Source: Opitutales bacterium
Lineage (GTDB): Bacteria; Verrucomicrobiota; Verrucomicrobiia; Opitutales; UBA953
Assembly: GCA_017531845.1 (NCBI GenBank)
Contig: JAFXKI010000007.1
Coordinates: 186,001-250,000 of the forward strand
DNA length: 64,000 bases
Direction: 5' to 3'
The stretch's first letter is position 1. Every line of letters begins with the position of its first letter. This document shows, piece by piece, positions 25,938 to 37,535 of the stretch. Position numbers and translations under genes: made by a program. The notes beneath the pieces were generated by a model. It saw only the letters and a list, made by a program, of their open reading frames with translations. It made no database searches and was not told where the DNA came from.

Positions 25938-26819
25938 ATGAATATTTCTCTTCTCACAACGGATTTTCCCGGATACGCCCTGCTTGATTCCGGAAACCGG
26001 CGAAAGCTGGAACAGTTCGGCAATATTCGCATCATTCGCAGTGAGCCGAAAGCGTGGTGGTCGCCGACGCTCCCGCCGGAGGAATGGAAAAAAGCTGTTG
26101 CAATCCATGAAGACGATTCCCGCGAAGGTCGTTGGAAATTCCGCGGGAACGCCGCGCCCGAGCCGTGGAGCTTGCGCTTCCGTGACGCCTTCGCCCTGCA
26201 GCTTCGCTTTATGGATCGTTCCAAGCAAATCGGAGCGTTTCCCGAGCAGTCGCCGCATTGGGATTGGATTTTGAAAAATCCCGCAACCGGAAAAAAGCCT
26301 ATGCGTTTGCTCAACCTTTTCGGCTACACCGGAGCGGCAACACTCGCTGCGGCGCGCGCCGGCTGGCACGTAACGCACGTCGACGCGTCCAAGCCCGCTG
26401 TTGCGTGGGGACGCCGCAACCAGGAACTTTCCGGACTCGGAAACGCGCCCATTCGCTGGATTCTTGAAGATGCCGTAAAATTCTGCCGCAGAGAAGCACG
26501 GCGCGGGAACGCTTATGAAGCAATTTTGCTTGATCCGCCGGCATTCGGGCGCGGTCCCGACGGCGAACTCTGGAAAGTGGAACGCGATTTGCCCGATTTG
26601 CTCCGCGTTTGCCGCGATTTGCTCTCTGCGGAAGCACGCGCACTCATTCTTACGATTTATACGATTGATGCCTCTTCCGTTCTTTGCGGCAATTTGCTCG
26701 CAGAAACGACCGCGCATTTACCCGGCGGGAAAATTGAAATCGGAGAGCTCGCCACGCGTGAAAGCTCTCCCGCCGCTCGCCTTTTGCCGCTCTCGCTTTG
26801 GGCGCGCTGGAGCCGCTAA
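25938..26819 (+). CDS. SAM-dependent methyltransferase, RlmK-like
   Basis: The 293-residue protein contains a Rossmann SAM-binding block (LLNLFGYTGAATLAAARAG), an acidic strand end (VTHVDASKPA) and the catalytic-type block AILLDPPAFGRGPDGELWKV. These match RlmK/RlmL C-terminal-type 23S rRNA methyltransferases. The N-terminal 100 residues include WWSPTLPPEEW and are typical of a short subfamily. The target base is unknown. It lies 6 bp after the FAD enzyme. Confidence 0.85.
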   Translation: MNISLLTTDFPGYALLDSGNRRKLEQFGNIRIIRSEPKAWWSPTLPPEEWKKAVAIHEDDSREGRWKFRGNAAPEPWSLRFRDAFALQLRFMDRSKQIGAFPEQSPHWDWILKNPATGKKPMRLLNLFGYTGAATLAAARAGWHVTHVDASKPAVAWGRRNQELSGLGNAPIRWILEDAVKFCRREARRGNAYEAILLDPPAFGRGPDGELWKVERDLPDLLRVCRDLLSAEARALILTIYTIDASSVLCGNLLAETTAHLPGGKIEIGELATRESSPAARLLPLSLWARWSR

Positions 26820-26830
26820 GTCTCCTTCAA

Positions 26831-27529
26831 TTATTGCTTCGAGGCTCCACCGCAAATTTTGCAGTCGGGTCCGCTCGGATTGTCCGTTAAATATCCGCGT
26901 GTATTCTTAAAATTTTTGCAATTCGAGTTGTGTACTTTTCCGCTACTTATCGTTACCCAGTATAGAGGCTTCGCGGATTGATCCGCGTTGTCCGTTTCGG
27001 GAACGTCCGCCGCTTTCGGCTCGACAGCCTCGGGAAGCTTTCCGCTTTTGCGGGAACGCCTAAAATCCCATGGGCGAACGCCTCCGTTCGGCAAACTCCA
27101 AACACCCGATTTATACTTACGTGCAAAAGCTTCTTCCGCACGCGAACCCGCATCATTCGGATAGTAATACACGTAATGATAGGCAAGCCCTTCGTGAACC
27201 AAGAGTTCATTGATGTCCACTAAAACAAAAACGCGCCCGAGTTGCCTTCCGTAGCGATCCGTAGAGTCCGTTTTTACGACAATCGGTCGATTTTTCACCA
27301 ATGCGGTAAGACGGTCTTTGGAGACATTTGCAAACGGCTGGCCTTTTTCCGGTGCATCAATTCCCGCCAACCGGATTTTGTAAGAAACATTATTTTCGTC
27401 ACGAACTGTCAGTGTATCGCCGTCGGCAACAGAAACCACGTTCCCGGAAATCTCTTTTCCCATCAGGTTAAAGGAGAAAAAAAGGCATGCGGCAACTACT
27501 GCCCATGCACGCATAATGTAGCGGTTCAT
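26831..27529 (-). CDS. Secreted staphylococcal-nuclease-domain protein
   Basis: The 232-residue protein has a signal peptide (residues 1-24) and an SNase domain (about 27-155). The catalytic pattern is visible in VADGDTLTVRD, YKIRLAGIDAPEKGQP (Arg and Asp) and DRYGRQLGRVF. After a proline/lysine-rich linker comes a C-terminal cysteine module, YWVTISSGKVHNSNCKNF ... CKICGG, common in bacterial envelope proteins and of unknown role. It likely degrades DNA or RNA outside the cytoplasm. It is convergent with the RlmK-like gene, 11 bp apart. Confidence 0.9.
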   Translation of the reverse strand: MNRYIMRAWAVVAACLFFSFNLMGKEISGNVVSVADGDTLTVRDENNVSYKIRLAGIDAPEKGQPFANVSKDRLTALVKNRPIVVKTDSTDRYGRQLGRVFVLVDINELLVHEGLAYHYVYYYPNDAGSRAEEAFARKYKSGVWSLPNGGVRPWDFRRSRKSGKLPEAVEPKAADVPETDNADQSAKPLYWVTISSGKVHNSNCKNFKNTRGYLTDNPSGPDCKICGGASKQ

Positions 27530-27615
27530 GATAAGGTCAGTCTCGAAAGAAATAATCAGAAGTTTGCCATTATATGATTTTTAAAGATAAAAAAACGCAA
27601 TCCGAAATTTAATTC

Positions 27616-27644
27616 TTGCGTAAAAGAACAAAAATCCGTTTGAT
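27616..27644 (+). promoter_or_regulatory. Possible promoter of tRNA-Leu
   Basis: TTGCGT (27616-27621), a 17-bp spacer and TTTGAT (27639-27644) lie 17 bp ahead of the tRNA. The match to the sigma-70 consensus is weak. Confidence 0.35.
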
Positions 27645-27660
27645 GCGTGCATTCTTTTTT

Positions 27661-27745
27661 GCCCGGATGGCGAAATTGGCAGACGCGTCAGACTCAAAAT
27701 CTGATACCGCGAGGTGTGTGGGTTCGACCCCCACTCCGGGTACCA
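27661..27745 (+). tRNA. tRNA-Leu (CAA)
   Basis: An 85-nt cloverleaf with acceptor GCCCGGA pairing to TCCGGGT, anticodon loop CTCAAAA (anticodon CAA), a long variable arm as expected for leucine, T-loop GTTCGAC and an encoded CCA end. Confidence 0.95.
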
Positions 27746-27750
27746 ATTTA

Positions 27751-27789
27751 AAAGCCGCATAAATACTTTTATTTATGCGGCTTTCTTAT
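27751..27789 (+). terminator. Terminator after tRNA-Leu
   Basis: AAAGCCGCATAAAT pairs with ATTTATGCGGCTTT around a short loop, beginning 5 bp after the tRNA, and is followed by CTTATT. It does not use the iterated motif. Confidence 0.8.
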
Positions 27790-27876
27790 TGATACACGCC
27801 GCGTTCCCGCCGTCATTTTAATCGTTGTAAAAAAATTTTTTAAAGCCAAACGCTTCTAAAAGAAAAATATTTTGCC

Positions 27877-28761
27877 ATGAAAAAATCTGTTTTTGTAGTA
27901 ACCGCCTTCCTTTTCGGATACGCACTACTCGCTCTCGCGCAAACGATGCCGGCATCCGGAGCCGCCGTTCCCGAAAAAACAGCTCTGCCGGCAATGACCC
28001 GCGATTCCCGTTGCGGACAAATCCTGACAACCTGCTTCGTGGACGGACACCCGATGCGCATGATGCTTGATACCGGTGCCACCCACACCGTTTTACACAG
28101 CGATAGTGTTGAGAAACTAAAAAACCCGCGTTGGCTCGACACCTCCCGCATCACATTTAAGGGCAATTCAAAACAACGCCCGAAAATTCTTATCGCACCG
28201 CTGGAAGTCGGTCCCGGCACTTTTCCTCGGCATCCCGTAATTGTCGTAAGCCTCGCCGCCGTTCGTAGCATGATGGAAGAAAAAATTGACGGCATTATCG
28301 GAATGGACATTCTCGGAGCGCTTCCGTTCACTTTTAATTTACAAAAAAAAGAATACGGCTGGGGCGTTCCCGCGACAAATAGCCTCATACCGATTCCCGG
28401 AAAATTTGACGCCAACGGGCGCCTTTTCGTCCATGTTCTCAGCGGAGAAAAATCTTTTCCCCTTCTACTTGACACCGGAAGCAGTTCCACCCGCATCCGC
28501 GCGGAAGATTGGGCTCCGGGAATCGCCGGACAAATTTCCGCAAAAATAGGCAATATCGATACGGCTCAGCAGGAAAAAATCCGGCAAGGCTGTCCCGGGA
28601 TTTTGGAAATCGCTCCCGACATTCGGCTCAAAAAAATTTCGCCGCTCCTTTGTGATTCCGGCGATTTAACCATGCTTGGAATGGATGCCTTAGAAGATAG
28701 CATACTCGTTCATATTCCGACAAAAAAATCCCGCTTCGGAGCTTTCTTTTTTGCCCGATAA
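27877..28761 (+). CDS. Secreted tandem retropepsin-like aspartyl protease
   Basis: This 294-residue protein starts with a signal peptide (residues 1-22). Two catalytic-type motifs are visible: LDTGATHT with Asp65 and LDTGSSST with Asp199. Each is followed about 80 or 70 residues later by a domain-closing motif (GIIGMDIL near 148, TMLGMDAL near 267). Single bacterial retropepsin-like domains must dimerise to form an active site; here both halves are on one chain, as in eukaryotic pepsins. The substrate is unknown, and the signal peptide indicates action outside the cytoplasm. Start ATG at 27877, with no ribosome binding site. Confidence 0.85.
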   Translation: MKKSVFVVTAFLFGYALLALAQTMPASGAAVPEKTALPAMTRDSRCGQILTTCFVDGHPMRMMLDTGATHTVLHSDSVEKLKNPRWLDTSRITFKGNSKQRPKILIAPLEVGPGTFPRHPVIVVSLAAVRSMMEEKIDGIIGMDILGALPFTFNLQKKEYGWGVPATNSLIPIPGKFDANGRLFVHVLSGEKSFPLLLDTGSSSTRIRAEDWAPGIAGQISAKIGNIDTAQQEKIRQGCPGILEIAPDIRLKKISPLLCDSGDLTMLGMDALEDSILVHIPTKKSRFGAFFFAR

Positions 28762-28838
28762 AAACGGAGCGGGAACGCATTTTTAGCTATTTTTTCTTTT
28801 GCCAATCAAGCGGGAACGGCGTTTGATGAGTCGCTGTT

Positions 28839-30032
28839 ATGTCGCAATCGATTGAACTCTGGAAAAACAACCTGCTCGGCAACTACGGTGTCCCGCCCGT
28901 CGCTTTTTCTCGCGGGAAGGGGGCTCGTGTATGGGACGAAGAGGGGAAGGAATATTTGGATTTTGCGTCCGGAATCGCCGTGCTTTCGCTCGGTCATGCC
29001 CATCCGCACTGGCTCAAGCGCGTTTGTACCCAAGCAGAAAAACTCTCACACTGCAGCAATCTTTTCGCTAACGAAAACGCACCGCGTGTTGCCGAACGCA
29101 TCAATCGACACATGGGCGGCGGAAAAATGTTTTTCTGCAATAGCGGCGCGGAAGCCAACGAATGCCTGCTGAAAATCTCCCGCCTTTGGGGGCGTTCCCG
29201 CGCAAACGGAGAAGAAGGCAAAATCTTTAAAGTCGTCGTTTGCGAAAACGCTTTTCACGGACGACTTTTCGGCACCATGGCGGCGACCCCGCAGGAAAAA
29301 ATTCAAAACGGATTCCGCCCCCTTCTTCCCGGAATCACCGTCGCCAAACTGAACGATATTGAAAGCTTCCGCACGGCAATCGACGACGAAACCGCTGCCG
29401 TTCTGCTTGAACCCGTTCAAGGCGAAAGCGGGCTCACGCCGACGACTCCGGAATTTCTCCGCGCACTCCGCGAACTTTGCGATAAACGGAAAGTTTTGCT
29501 CATGTGCGACGAAATCCAATGCGGGATCGGTCGCACGGGAAAACTTTTCGGTTTTGAGCACGCCGGAATCGTTCCCGACTGCTTTTCCATGGCAAAAGGT
29601 CTCGGCGGCGGATTCCCGATTGGTGCCGTTTGGATGCGCGACGAACTCGCTGCCCTCTTCCACGCAGGTTCACACGGAACGACTTTCGGCGGCAACCCGA
29701 TGGCATGCGCAGCGGCATTGGCGGTTTTGGAAACACTTGATGAGGAAAACCTGATTTCACACGTCGCGGAAGCCTCCGGCGCTTGGCGGGAACGCCTCGC
29801 GCAACTCGTCAAAGATTTTCCGGAAATACTCGTCGAAGTCCGGGGAATAGGCTTCATGAGCGGATTAAAGTTCCGGGAAGCTCCCGCTCCGTGGATTGCG
29901 AAATTCCGGGAAGCCGGTTTGCTCACAGTCGGTGCCGGTAACAATGTTGTTCGCCTTTTGCCGCCGCTCAATGCGAGCGTCGAAGAACTGAACGAATCCG
30001 TCGAAATTCTGCGAAAAGCCCTTTCCGCCTAA
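28839..30032 (+). CDS. argD: Acetylornithine aminotransferase
   Basis: Transfers an amino group in arginine synthesis, with pyridoxal phosphate. The 397 residues show the class III aminotransferase pattern: LDFASGIAVLSLGHAHP, FFCNSGAEANE, LLEPVQGESGL, MCDEIQCGIGRTGKLF, and the PLP lysine (Lys253) in FSMAKGLGGGFPIGA. Related ornithine or 4-aminobutyrate enzymes share these motifs; the short N-terminus and GDGN-free region favour ArgD. No other arg gene is in the window. Confidence 0.9.
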   Translation: MSQSIELWKNNLLGNYGVPPVAFSRGKGARVWDEEGKEYLDFASGIAVLSLGHAHPHWLKRVCTQAEKLSHCSNLFANENAPRVAERINRHMGGGKMFFCNSGAEANECLLKISRLWGRSRANGEEGKIFKVVVCENAFHGRLFGTMAATPQEKIQNGFRPLLPGITVAKLNDIESFRTAIDDETAAVLLEPVQGESGLTPTTPEFLRALRELCDKRKVLLMCDEIQCGIGRTGKLFGFEHAGIVPDCFSMAKGLGGGFPIGAVWMRDELAALFHAGSHGTTFGGNPMACAAALAVLETLDEENLISHVAEASGAWRERLAQLVKDFPEILVEVRGIGFMSGLKFREAPAPWIAKFREAGLLTVGAGNNVVRLLPPLNASVEELNESVEILRKALSA

Positions 30033-30083
30033 AAGGCGAGAAGCACTCTCCCCGGAAATCTTTTTAAAAGGTTCGAGGAAGCA

Positions 30084-30116
30084 AAAAGGCGTGCAAATTG
30101 TTTGCGCGCCTTTTTT
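30084..30116 (+). terminator. Terminator after argD
   Basis: AAAGGCGTGCAAA pairs with TTTGCGCGCCTTT with one bulge and is followed by a T run ending at 30116. Confidence 0.75.
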
Positions 30117-30181
30117 GAGCAATTTTATACAATTCTTCGCCTCGCAATTTATTTCCGAAAAAAAGAAATACTTTCACGTGT

Positions 30182-30299
30182 TTGAGCGTCATTTATCACG
30201 GAGAGATATTAACACAATCGGCTTGTAAATCGCAGGCTCACCCGATAACGGTTTGCGTTCCCGCGCAACGAAGGGCGAATTCCGCAGGAACGGTTTTTT
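30182..30299 (+). ncRNA. Candidate small RNA unit in the argD-glgP gap
   Basis: The 30033-30424 gap has no gene. After the argD terminator it holds a promoter-like pair, TTGAGC (30182-30187), 17-bp spacer, GATATT (30205-30210). About 80 bp further is a hairpin, CGTTCCCGC (30256-30264) with GCAGGAACG (30284-30292), one mismatch, then GTTTTTT. That arrangement could produce an RNA of about 80 nt. No known RNA family is recognised, and it may simply be a decayed motif terminator. Bases 30300-30424 show only A/T-rich leader to glgP. Confidence 0.3.
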
Positions 30300-30424
30300 A
30301 AGAAGAGAATTTTGCTTCGGCTTATTCCGTTGCCAAATACTTTTTTTTTCGATTCAATGGTTCTTCTTTAACCAAAAATCTGACAATAAACAAAAAAATT
30401 AAAGCAAAAAATCAGCAAACAACG

Positions 30425-32962
30425 ATGGCAAAAACGACATCTTCAAAAAAGACCGCCAAGACCGCTCTCCAATCTGTTAGAGACAAATCCGGGCAAGAAG
30501 CCGTAAAAGCATTTAAGCAGTGGATCCTTTATCATTTGCGTTGCACTCTCGCTCGCGATGCCGCTTCCGCAACCAATCACGATTGGCTCACCGCCGTCAG
30601 TTGCGCAATCCGTGACCTCCTGCACCACCGCTTCATCACCACGCAGGAAACCCACGTTAAAGAAAAAGCTCGCCGCTGCTACTATCTTTCAATCGAATAT
30701 TTGATGGGGCGCCTGCTCCGCAACAACCTCGCAAACGCCGAGCTCCTCGACGTCGCAGAAGAAGCCATTCGCGAACTCGGGCTCGATCCCGAAACAATTT
30801 TCGCCGAAGAAAAAGACATGGGACTCGGGAACGGCGGGCTCGGTCGCCTCGCCGCGTGCTTCCTCGATTCTCTCGCAACACTTGATCTTCCGAGCGTCGG
30901 CTACGGGATTCACTATGAATTCGGGCTCTTCCGCCAAACTTTTGTCAACGGATATCAGGTCGAAACGGCAGACAACTGGCTCATTGCCGGCAATCCGTGG
31001 CACCTGCGCCGTGCGTCCCGCCGCCTCGAAGTTCCGGTTTACGGGAACGTCGAGCTGACTTACGACGAAAACGGCAACTTCTGCCCGCGTTGGGTCAACA
31101 CTCAAACACTCGTCGCCGTGCCGTGGGATATTCCGATTGTCGGCTACAAGGCGAAAACGATTAACTTCCTCCGCCTCTGGGAAGCAAAAGCCACACGCGA
31201 TTTCGATTTCCATAAGTTCAACGAAGGCGCTTACATCGAAGCAATCCACGAAAAAGCAAGCAGCGAAACCGTTTCCAAGGTGCTTTACCCGAACGACAAA
31301 GCTGCCGTCGGTCGCCAGCTTCGCCTCGTGCAGCAGATTTTCTTCGTTTCCGCTTCGTTGCAGGACATCATCCGCCGCCACAAAGCCGAAAACGGCTCGC
31401 TTGATACACTTCCGGAAAAAGCGGCAATCCAGCTCAACGACACTCACCCGACGCTCGCGATCCCGGAACTGATGCGCCTGCTCATCGACGTCGAAGGCTA
31501 CTCCTGGGACAAGGCGTGGAGCATCGTTACGAAAGTCTTTGCTTACACGAACCACACACTTCTCCCCGAAGCGCTCGAAAAATGGAGCGTTCCGCTGTTC
31601 GAAAAAGTGCTTCCGCGCCACTTGCAGATTATTTACGAAATCAACCGCCGCTTCCTCATGGAAGTCGAAAAGAAATGGCCGGGCGACGAATCCAAGAAGC
31701 GCGAACTTTCCATCATCGAAGAAGGTTTCCCGAAACAGGTTCGCATGGCAACCCTCGCCGTCATCACCTGTCATTCCACCAACGGCGTCGCTGCGCTTCA
31801 CACGGAACTGCTCAAACAAACGCTCTTCCACGATTTGCACGAGCTCTATCCGGAACGCTTCAATAACAAAACAAACGGTATCACGCCGCGCCGCTGGCTC
31901 CGCGCCTGCAACACCGGTCTCTCCAAACTCATCGATTCCAAAATCGGCGGGGACTGGACTGCGGATCTCGACCAACTTAAAAAACTCGAAAAGTTCGCCG
32001 ACGACAAAGCCTTCCGCAAGTCCTACATGGACATCAAGCGCGCCAACAAAGTCGAACTCGCCCGCATCATCAAAAACCTTTGCGGTATCGAAGTTTCTCC
32101 GGATGCGCTCTTCGACGTTCAAATCAAACGCTTGCACGAATACAAACGTCAGCACCTGAACCTCCTCCACATCCTGACGCTTTATCACCGCATCCTGAAC
32201 AACCCGACGCTCGACATCACGCCGCGCGTGTTCATCTTCGGCGCCAAAGCCGCTCCGGGCTACGAACTCGCCAAGCACATCATTCACGCGATTAACGCCG
32301 TTGCGAACAAGATTAACAACGATCCGCGCGTGGGCGATAAACTCAAAGTTGCCTTCATTCCGGATTACCGCGTCTCGCTCGCCGAAAAAATTATCCCGGC
32401 GGCAGACCTTTCCGAGCAGATTTCCACCGCCGGCAAGGAAGCCTCGGGAACGGGCAACATGAAGCTCGCTCTCAACGGGGCACTCACCATCGGCACGCTC
32501 GACGGCGCAAACGTCGAAATCAAGGAAGAAGTCGGCGACGACAACATCTTCATCTTCGGTCTGACCGTTGACGAAGTGAAAGCTCTGCGTTCCCGCGGCT
32601 ACAACCCCTGGGAATACTACAATCGCGACGAAGAACTCAAAGCCGTTCTCGGCTGGCTCGCCAGCGACTACTTTACGCCGGAAGCTCCGGGCTCGCTCTC
32701 TCCGGTCGTTCGCAGCCTCCTCGAAGGCGGAGACCCGTTCCTCGTTCTCGCCGACTACCGTGCTTATGTCGAATGCCACGAACGTGTCGACAAAGCATTC
32801 CGCGACAAGGAAGCATGGGCAAAATCCGCCATTCTGAATACGGCGCGCGTCGGCAAGTTCTCCTCCGACCGCACCATTTCCGAATACGCGAAGGATATCT
32901 GGAATCTTCCCGCCCTTCCCGTTAAACACGCAGAAATGAACTGGCGCATTATCGCAGAATAA
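30425..32962 (+). CDS. glgP: Glycogen phosphorylase
   Basis: Releases glucose 1-phosphate from glycogen. The 845-residue chain is the normal family length. Recognisable blocks are the glycine-rich [52 protein letters not shown] and [20 protein letters not shown], where Lys680 holds pyridoxal phosphate. Starts at ATG 30425 after an A-rich leader. Codon use is strongly biased, suggesting high expression, and only about four iterated motifs fall inside. A motif-pair terminator follows. Confidence 0.97.
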   Translation: MAKTTSSKKTAKTALQSVRDKSGQEAVKAFKQWILYHLRCTLARDAASATNHDWLTAVSCAIRDLLHHRFITTQETHVKEKARRCYYLSIEYLMGRLLRNNLANAELLDVAEEAIRELGLDPETIFAEEKDMGLGNGGLGRLAACFLDSLATLDLPSVGYGIHYEFGLFRQTFVNGYQVETADNWLIAGNPWHLRRASRRLEVPVYGNVELTYDENGNFCPRWVNTQTLVAVPWDIPIVGYKAKTINFLRLWEAKATRDFDFHKFNEGAYIEAIHEKASSETVSKVLYPNDKAAVGRQLRLVQQIFFVSASLQDIIRRHKAENGSLDTLPEKAAIQLNDTHPTLAIPELMRLLIDVEGYSWDKAWSIVTKVFAYTNHTLLPEALEKWSVPLFEKVLPRHLQIIYEINRRFLMEVEKKWPGDESKKRELSIIEEGFPKQVRMATLAVITCHSTNGVAALHTELLKQTLFHDLHELYPERFNNKTNGITPRRWLRACNTGLSKLIDSKIGGDWTADLDQLKKLEKFADDKAFRKSYMDIKRANKVELARIIKNLCGIEVSPDALFDVQIKRLHEYKRQHLNLLHILTLYHRILNNPTLDITPRVFIFGAKAAPGYELAKHIIHAINAVANKINNDPRVGDKLKVAFIPDYRVSLAEKIIPAADLSEQISTAGKEASGTGNMKLALNGALTIGTLDGANVEIKEEVGDDNIFIFGLTVDEVKALRSRGYNPWEYYNRDEELKAVLGWLASDYFTPEAPGSLSPVVRSLLEGGDPFLVLADYRAYVECHERVDKAFRDKEAWAKSAILNTARVGKFSSDRTISEYAKDIWNLPALPVKHAEMNWRIIAE

Positions 32963-32983
32963 TTCAATTCCGCGATAACAACA

Positions 32984-33033
32984 AAAAAACGTTCCCGCTC
33001 GGTGAAAACCGTTTTAGCGGGAACGTTTTTTTT
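32984..33033 (+). terminator. Motif-pair terminator of glgP
   Basis: CGTTCCCGC (32990-32998) and GCGGGAACG (33017-33025) enclose an inner CGGT-GAAA-ACCG stem, then eight T. The hairpin is almost base-for-base the same as the one at 58897-58946. Confidence 0.9.
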
Positions 33034-33315
33034 CGGGGCTTAAAAAATTTCTCACGGAAACACAAAACACGGCAGGAAGGAATTTTTGTTGCGGAACGTT
33101 CCCGTGCGCAGAGAAGAAACCACGAATAAACACTAATATTCACGAATGTTTTTAACGCAAAGAACGCAAAGTTTTGAAAGATTTTTAGATCAAAACAGCT
33201 GCGGATATCTGTTGCATCTGTTCCCCAAAAAAAACAGCCATAAATAAAAAATGCTGTGTCTCTGCGACTCCGCGAGAACCTCTTAAAAAAACTTCGCGGC
33301 TTAGCGTCTTGACGC
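33034..33315. repeat. Gene-free spacer made of CACGGAAACAC and ACGCAAAG-type repeats
   Basis: With the flanking terminators this makes a gap of more than 300 bp between glgP and the second PEP-CTERM gene. It contains TCACGGAAACACAAAACACG, ACGCAAAGAACGCAAAG, TGTGTCTCTGCGACTCCGCG and CTTCGCGGCTTAGCGTCTTG. These words also occur at 8795-8867, 34503-34530 and 42900-42984. One GGGAACG motif lies at 33097-33103. No gene or structured RNA is seen. Confidence 0.5.
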
Positions 33316-33353
33316 GAAAAAAAAACGTTCTCGCAGAAAATTCTACGAGAACG
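33316..33353 (-). terminator. Terminator of the second PEP-CTERM gene with a variant motif
   Basis: The arms read CGTTCTCG and CGAGAACG, a compensated change from the usual CGTTCCCG/CGGGAACG, followed on the minus strand by nine T. Confidence 0.8.
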
Positions 33354-33390
33354 CACACTTAGTATAATTAAGAATTAATATATTACTAAA

Positions 33391-34356
33391 TTATTTGCGC
33401 CGGCGACGCGACGCCGCGAGCGCGATCGCGCCCAAGCCCGCCAACAATCCGAACGCCGACGGCTCAGGAACATCAGGAACGACCTCTTCCGGTTTCAACG
33501 CCCTAGAATATTCATACGCCATCATTCTGGTTGCCGATGCCGTTGTTGCTCCGTCTTTGTGAAGAATAAAGCCAAAATTATCAAAACTTTGCGCGGACGA
33601 AACAGTCATAGCACTAAAATCCAATTGCCTAGACGCAGTTCCTTCCGGTGTGTGTGCATGGAAATAAAGAAGATCTTTTTGGGATGTATCCGCAAACGAT
33701 TCAATGATGACCGTTAATTTATACGTTCCGCTATCAAAGGTATTATTATTAGTGGTTCCGTGGATAACAGTATGAAAATTAGTTGTATCTCCTTTATATG
33801 TTCCCGCATTAGCCAGTTTATAGTTGAACTCGTCATTCGGAAAATAGACATATTGCCCATTGTCGTCGTTATAATCTGCGATGTCTGCATCATACACAAC
33901 CGCGACCGCAGAACGCCTATCCCCATTATTGTCCAATTGGGCGTTCCCGAAATAGATTGATTTCCCGCTACCCGCCAAATACATACCCGCCATTGCTTGG
34001 TCGCCGGAGGTTCCGGACTGAGATTGATCCAGATTGAACTCAAAGTAGAACTCGTAACGAGCATTTATCCTCAAATTAATAGATGTGGGATTTTGGTTCT
34101 GATAATGTGTAATGCCTGTGAAATGGCTTCCTGTCGTATGTGCTCCATGGTATCCGATGTTCCCAGTCCACACCCCAGAGTCATTGGAAGCATAATGGTT
34201 TTCTTGAATATGACGATAATCCCACTCTGTACCTTTTAATTTTCCAATATTTCCGCCAGCGAAACCCGCTGAAAATCGCTCTCCGAACGGTGCTATCGCC
34301 ATTGCGGTTACGCTACTCGCGGCGAGGAGTGTCGTTATGAGTAATATTTGTTTCAT
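33391..34356 (-). CDS. PEP-CTERM secreted protein
   Basis: A 321-residue protein with a signal peptide (MKQILLITTLLAASSVTAMA). A large beta-rich middle part without recognised catalytic residues has many Asn, Gly and Tyr, possibly a beta-sandwich or lectin-like fold. The C-terminal sorting signal is VPEPSAFGLLAGLGAIALAA plus RRRRK. The last 70 bp of coding sequence, the 3' untranslated DNA and the terminator are nearly identical to those of the gene at 8943, while the rest differs. The body is A+T-richer than neighbours and holds only one iterated motif. Function is unknown; exosortase-dependent surface display is expected from the tail. Confidence 0.85.
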   Translation of the reverse strand: MKQILLITTLLAASSVTAMAIAPFGERFSAGFAGGNIGKLKGTEWDYRHIQENHYASNDSGVWTGNIGYHGAHTTGSHFTGITHYQNQNPTSINLRINARYEFYFEFNLDQSQSGTSGDQAMAGMYLAGSGKSIYFGNAQLDNNGDRRSAVAVVYDADIADYNDDNGQYVYFPNDEFNYKLANAGTYKGDTTNFHTVIHGTTNNNTFDSGTYKLTVIIESFADTSQKDLLYFHAHTPEGTASRQLDFSAMTVSSAQSFDNFGFILHKDGATTASATRMMAYEYSRALKPEEVVPDVPEPSAFGLLAGLGAIALAASRRRRK

Positions 34357-34502
34357 ATGTTTATTTTTCTGTGTTTTGTTTTTTTGAATTTGAGCCTTCC
34401 GGGAACCGTTCCCGGAGAAATTTGACTCAAATACCGAGCGAATTTTCGCAAAAAAAAAAGCAAACTGTCAAATAATTTTTACCGAATTGGTAATTTTTAT
34501 TT

Positions 34503-34530
34503 CTTCGCGCAAAGACGCGAAGTTTTTTGA
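34503..34530. repeat. CGCGCAAAGACGCGAAG-type repeat between PEP-CTERM gene and leuS
   Basis: TTCGCGCAAAGACGCGAAG is itself an inverted repeat and belongs to the same intergenic word family as 8795-8867. The surrounding 34357-34612 gap holds two GGGAACG motifs and no gene. Confidence 0.4.
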
Positions 34531-34612
34531 GGAGCGCGCGCGGTGAGACAGATGATTTTAATTTGCGCCGTTCCCGCGAAAAATCTACGATGGGCAGAAA
34601 TACTTTTTTTAC

Positions 34613-37210
<2,598 letters not shown>

Positions 37211-37230
37211 AAAAAGCCTAAGGCTTAACG

Positions 37231-37278
37231 AAGCGTTCCCGTGATTCGGCTTTTGCCGCGCGGGAACGCTTTTTTTTA
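37231..37278 (+). terminator. Motif-pair terminator of leuS
   Basis: AAGCGTTCCCG (37231-37241) pairs with CGGGAACGCTT (37261-37271), inner CGGC-TTTT-GCCG stem, then eight T. Confidence 0.9.
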
Positions 37279-37334
37279 AGATCTAACAATCTTTAATTTT
37301 TAATCTTTTGGGTGGTGGGCGCCTTAATATTGAA

Positions 37335-37363
37335 TTGACAAAGCAAACGCAAAACAAGAGAAT
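37335..37363 (+). promoter_or_regulatory. Promoter of tRNA-Pro
   Basis: A perfect TTGACA (37335-37340), 17-bp spacer and GAGAAT (37358-37363) end 13 bp before the tRNA. Confidence 0.6.
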
Positions 37364-37376
37364 TGAGCTTTCTTTT

Positions 37377-37454
37377 CGGGCTGTAGCGCAGTCTGGCTAG
37401 CGCATTTGCATGGGGTGCAAAGGGTCGGAGGTTCGAATCCTCTCAGCCCGACCA
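37377..37454 (+). tRNA. tRNA-Pro (GGG)
   Basis: Acceptor CGGGCTG pairs with CAGCCCG. The anticodon loop ATGGGGT within a TTTGC/GCAAA stem gives GGG. T-arm GGAGGTTCGAATCCTC; CCA is encoded. Confidence 0.95.
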
Positions 37455-37466
37455 ATTTTCTCCAAA

Positions 37467-37510
37467 AAACCCGCTCTTCGGAACACCCGATTCGCGGGTT
37501 TTTTATTTTT
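37467..37510 (+). terminator. Terminator after tRNA-Pro
   Basis: AACCCGC (37468-37474) pairs with GCGGGTT (37494-37500) and runs into TTTTATTTTT. Confidence 0.7.
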
Positions 37511-37535
37511 CAACCGTTCCCGCGATACATATTTC

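Noticed and set aside
30689-32929. A 746-codon open frame antisense to glgP
   Set aside because: It mirrors the strongly biased codons of glgP, has no recognised domain and is biased to Phe/Val/Asp/Glu as expected of an antisense shadow.
37410-37535. An upstream start for the SLC13 transporter inside tRNA-Pro
   Set aside because: It would translate the tRNA and its terminator; the ATG at 37536 begins directly with a membrane helix.
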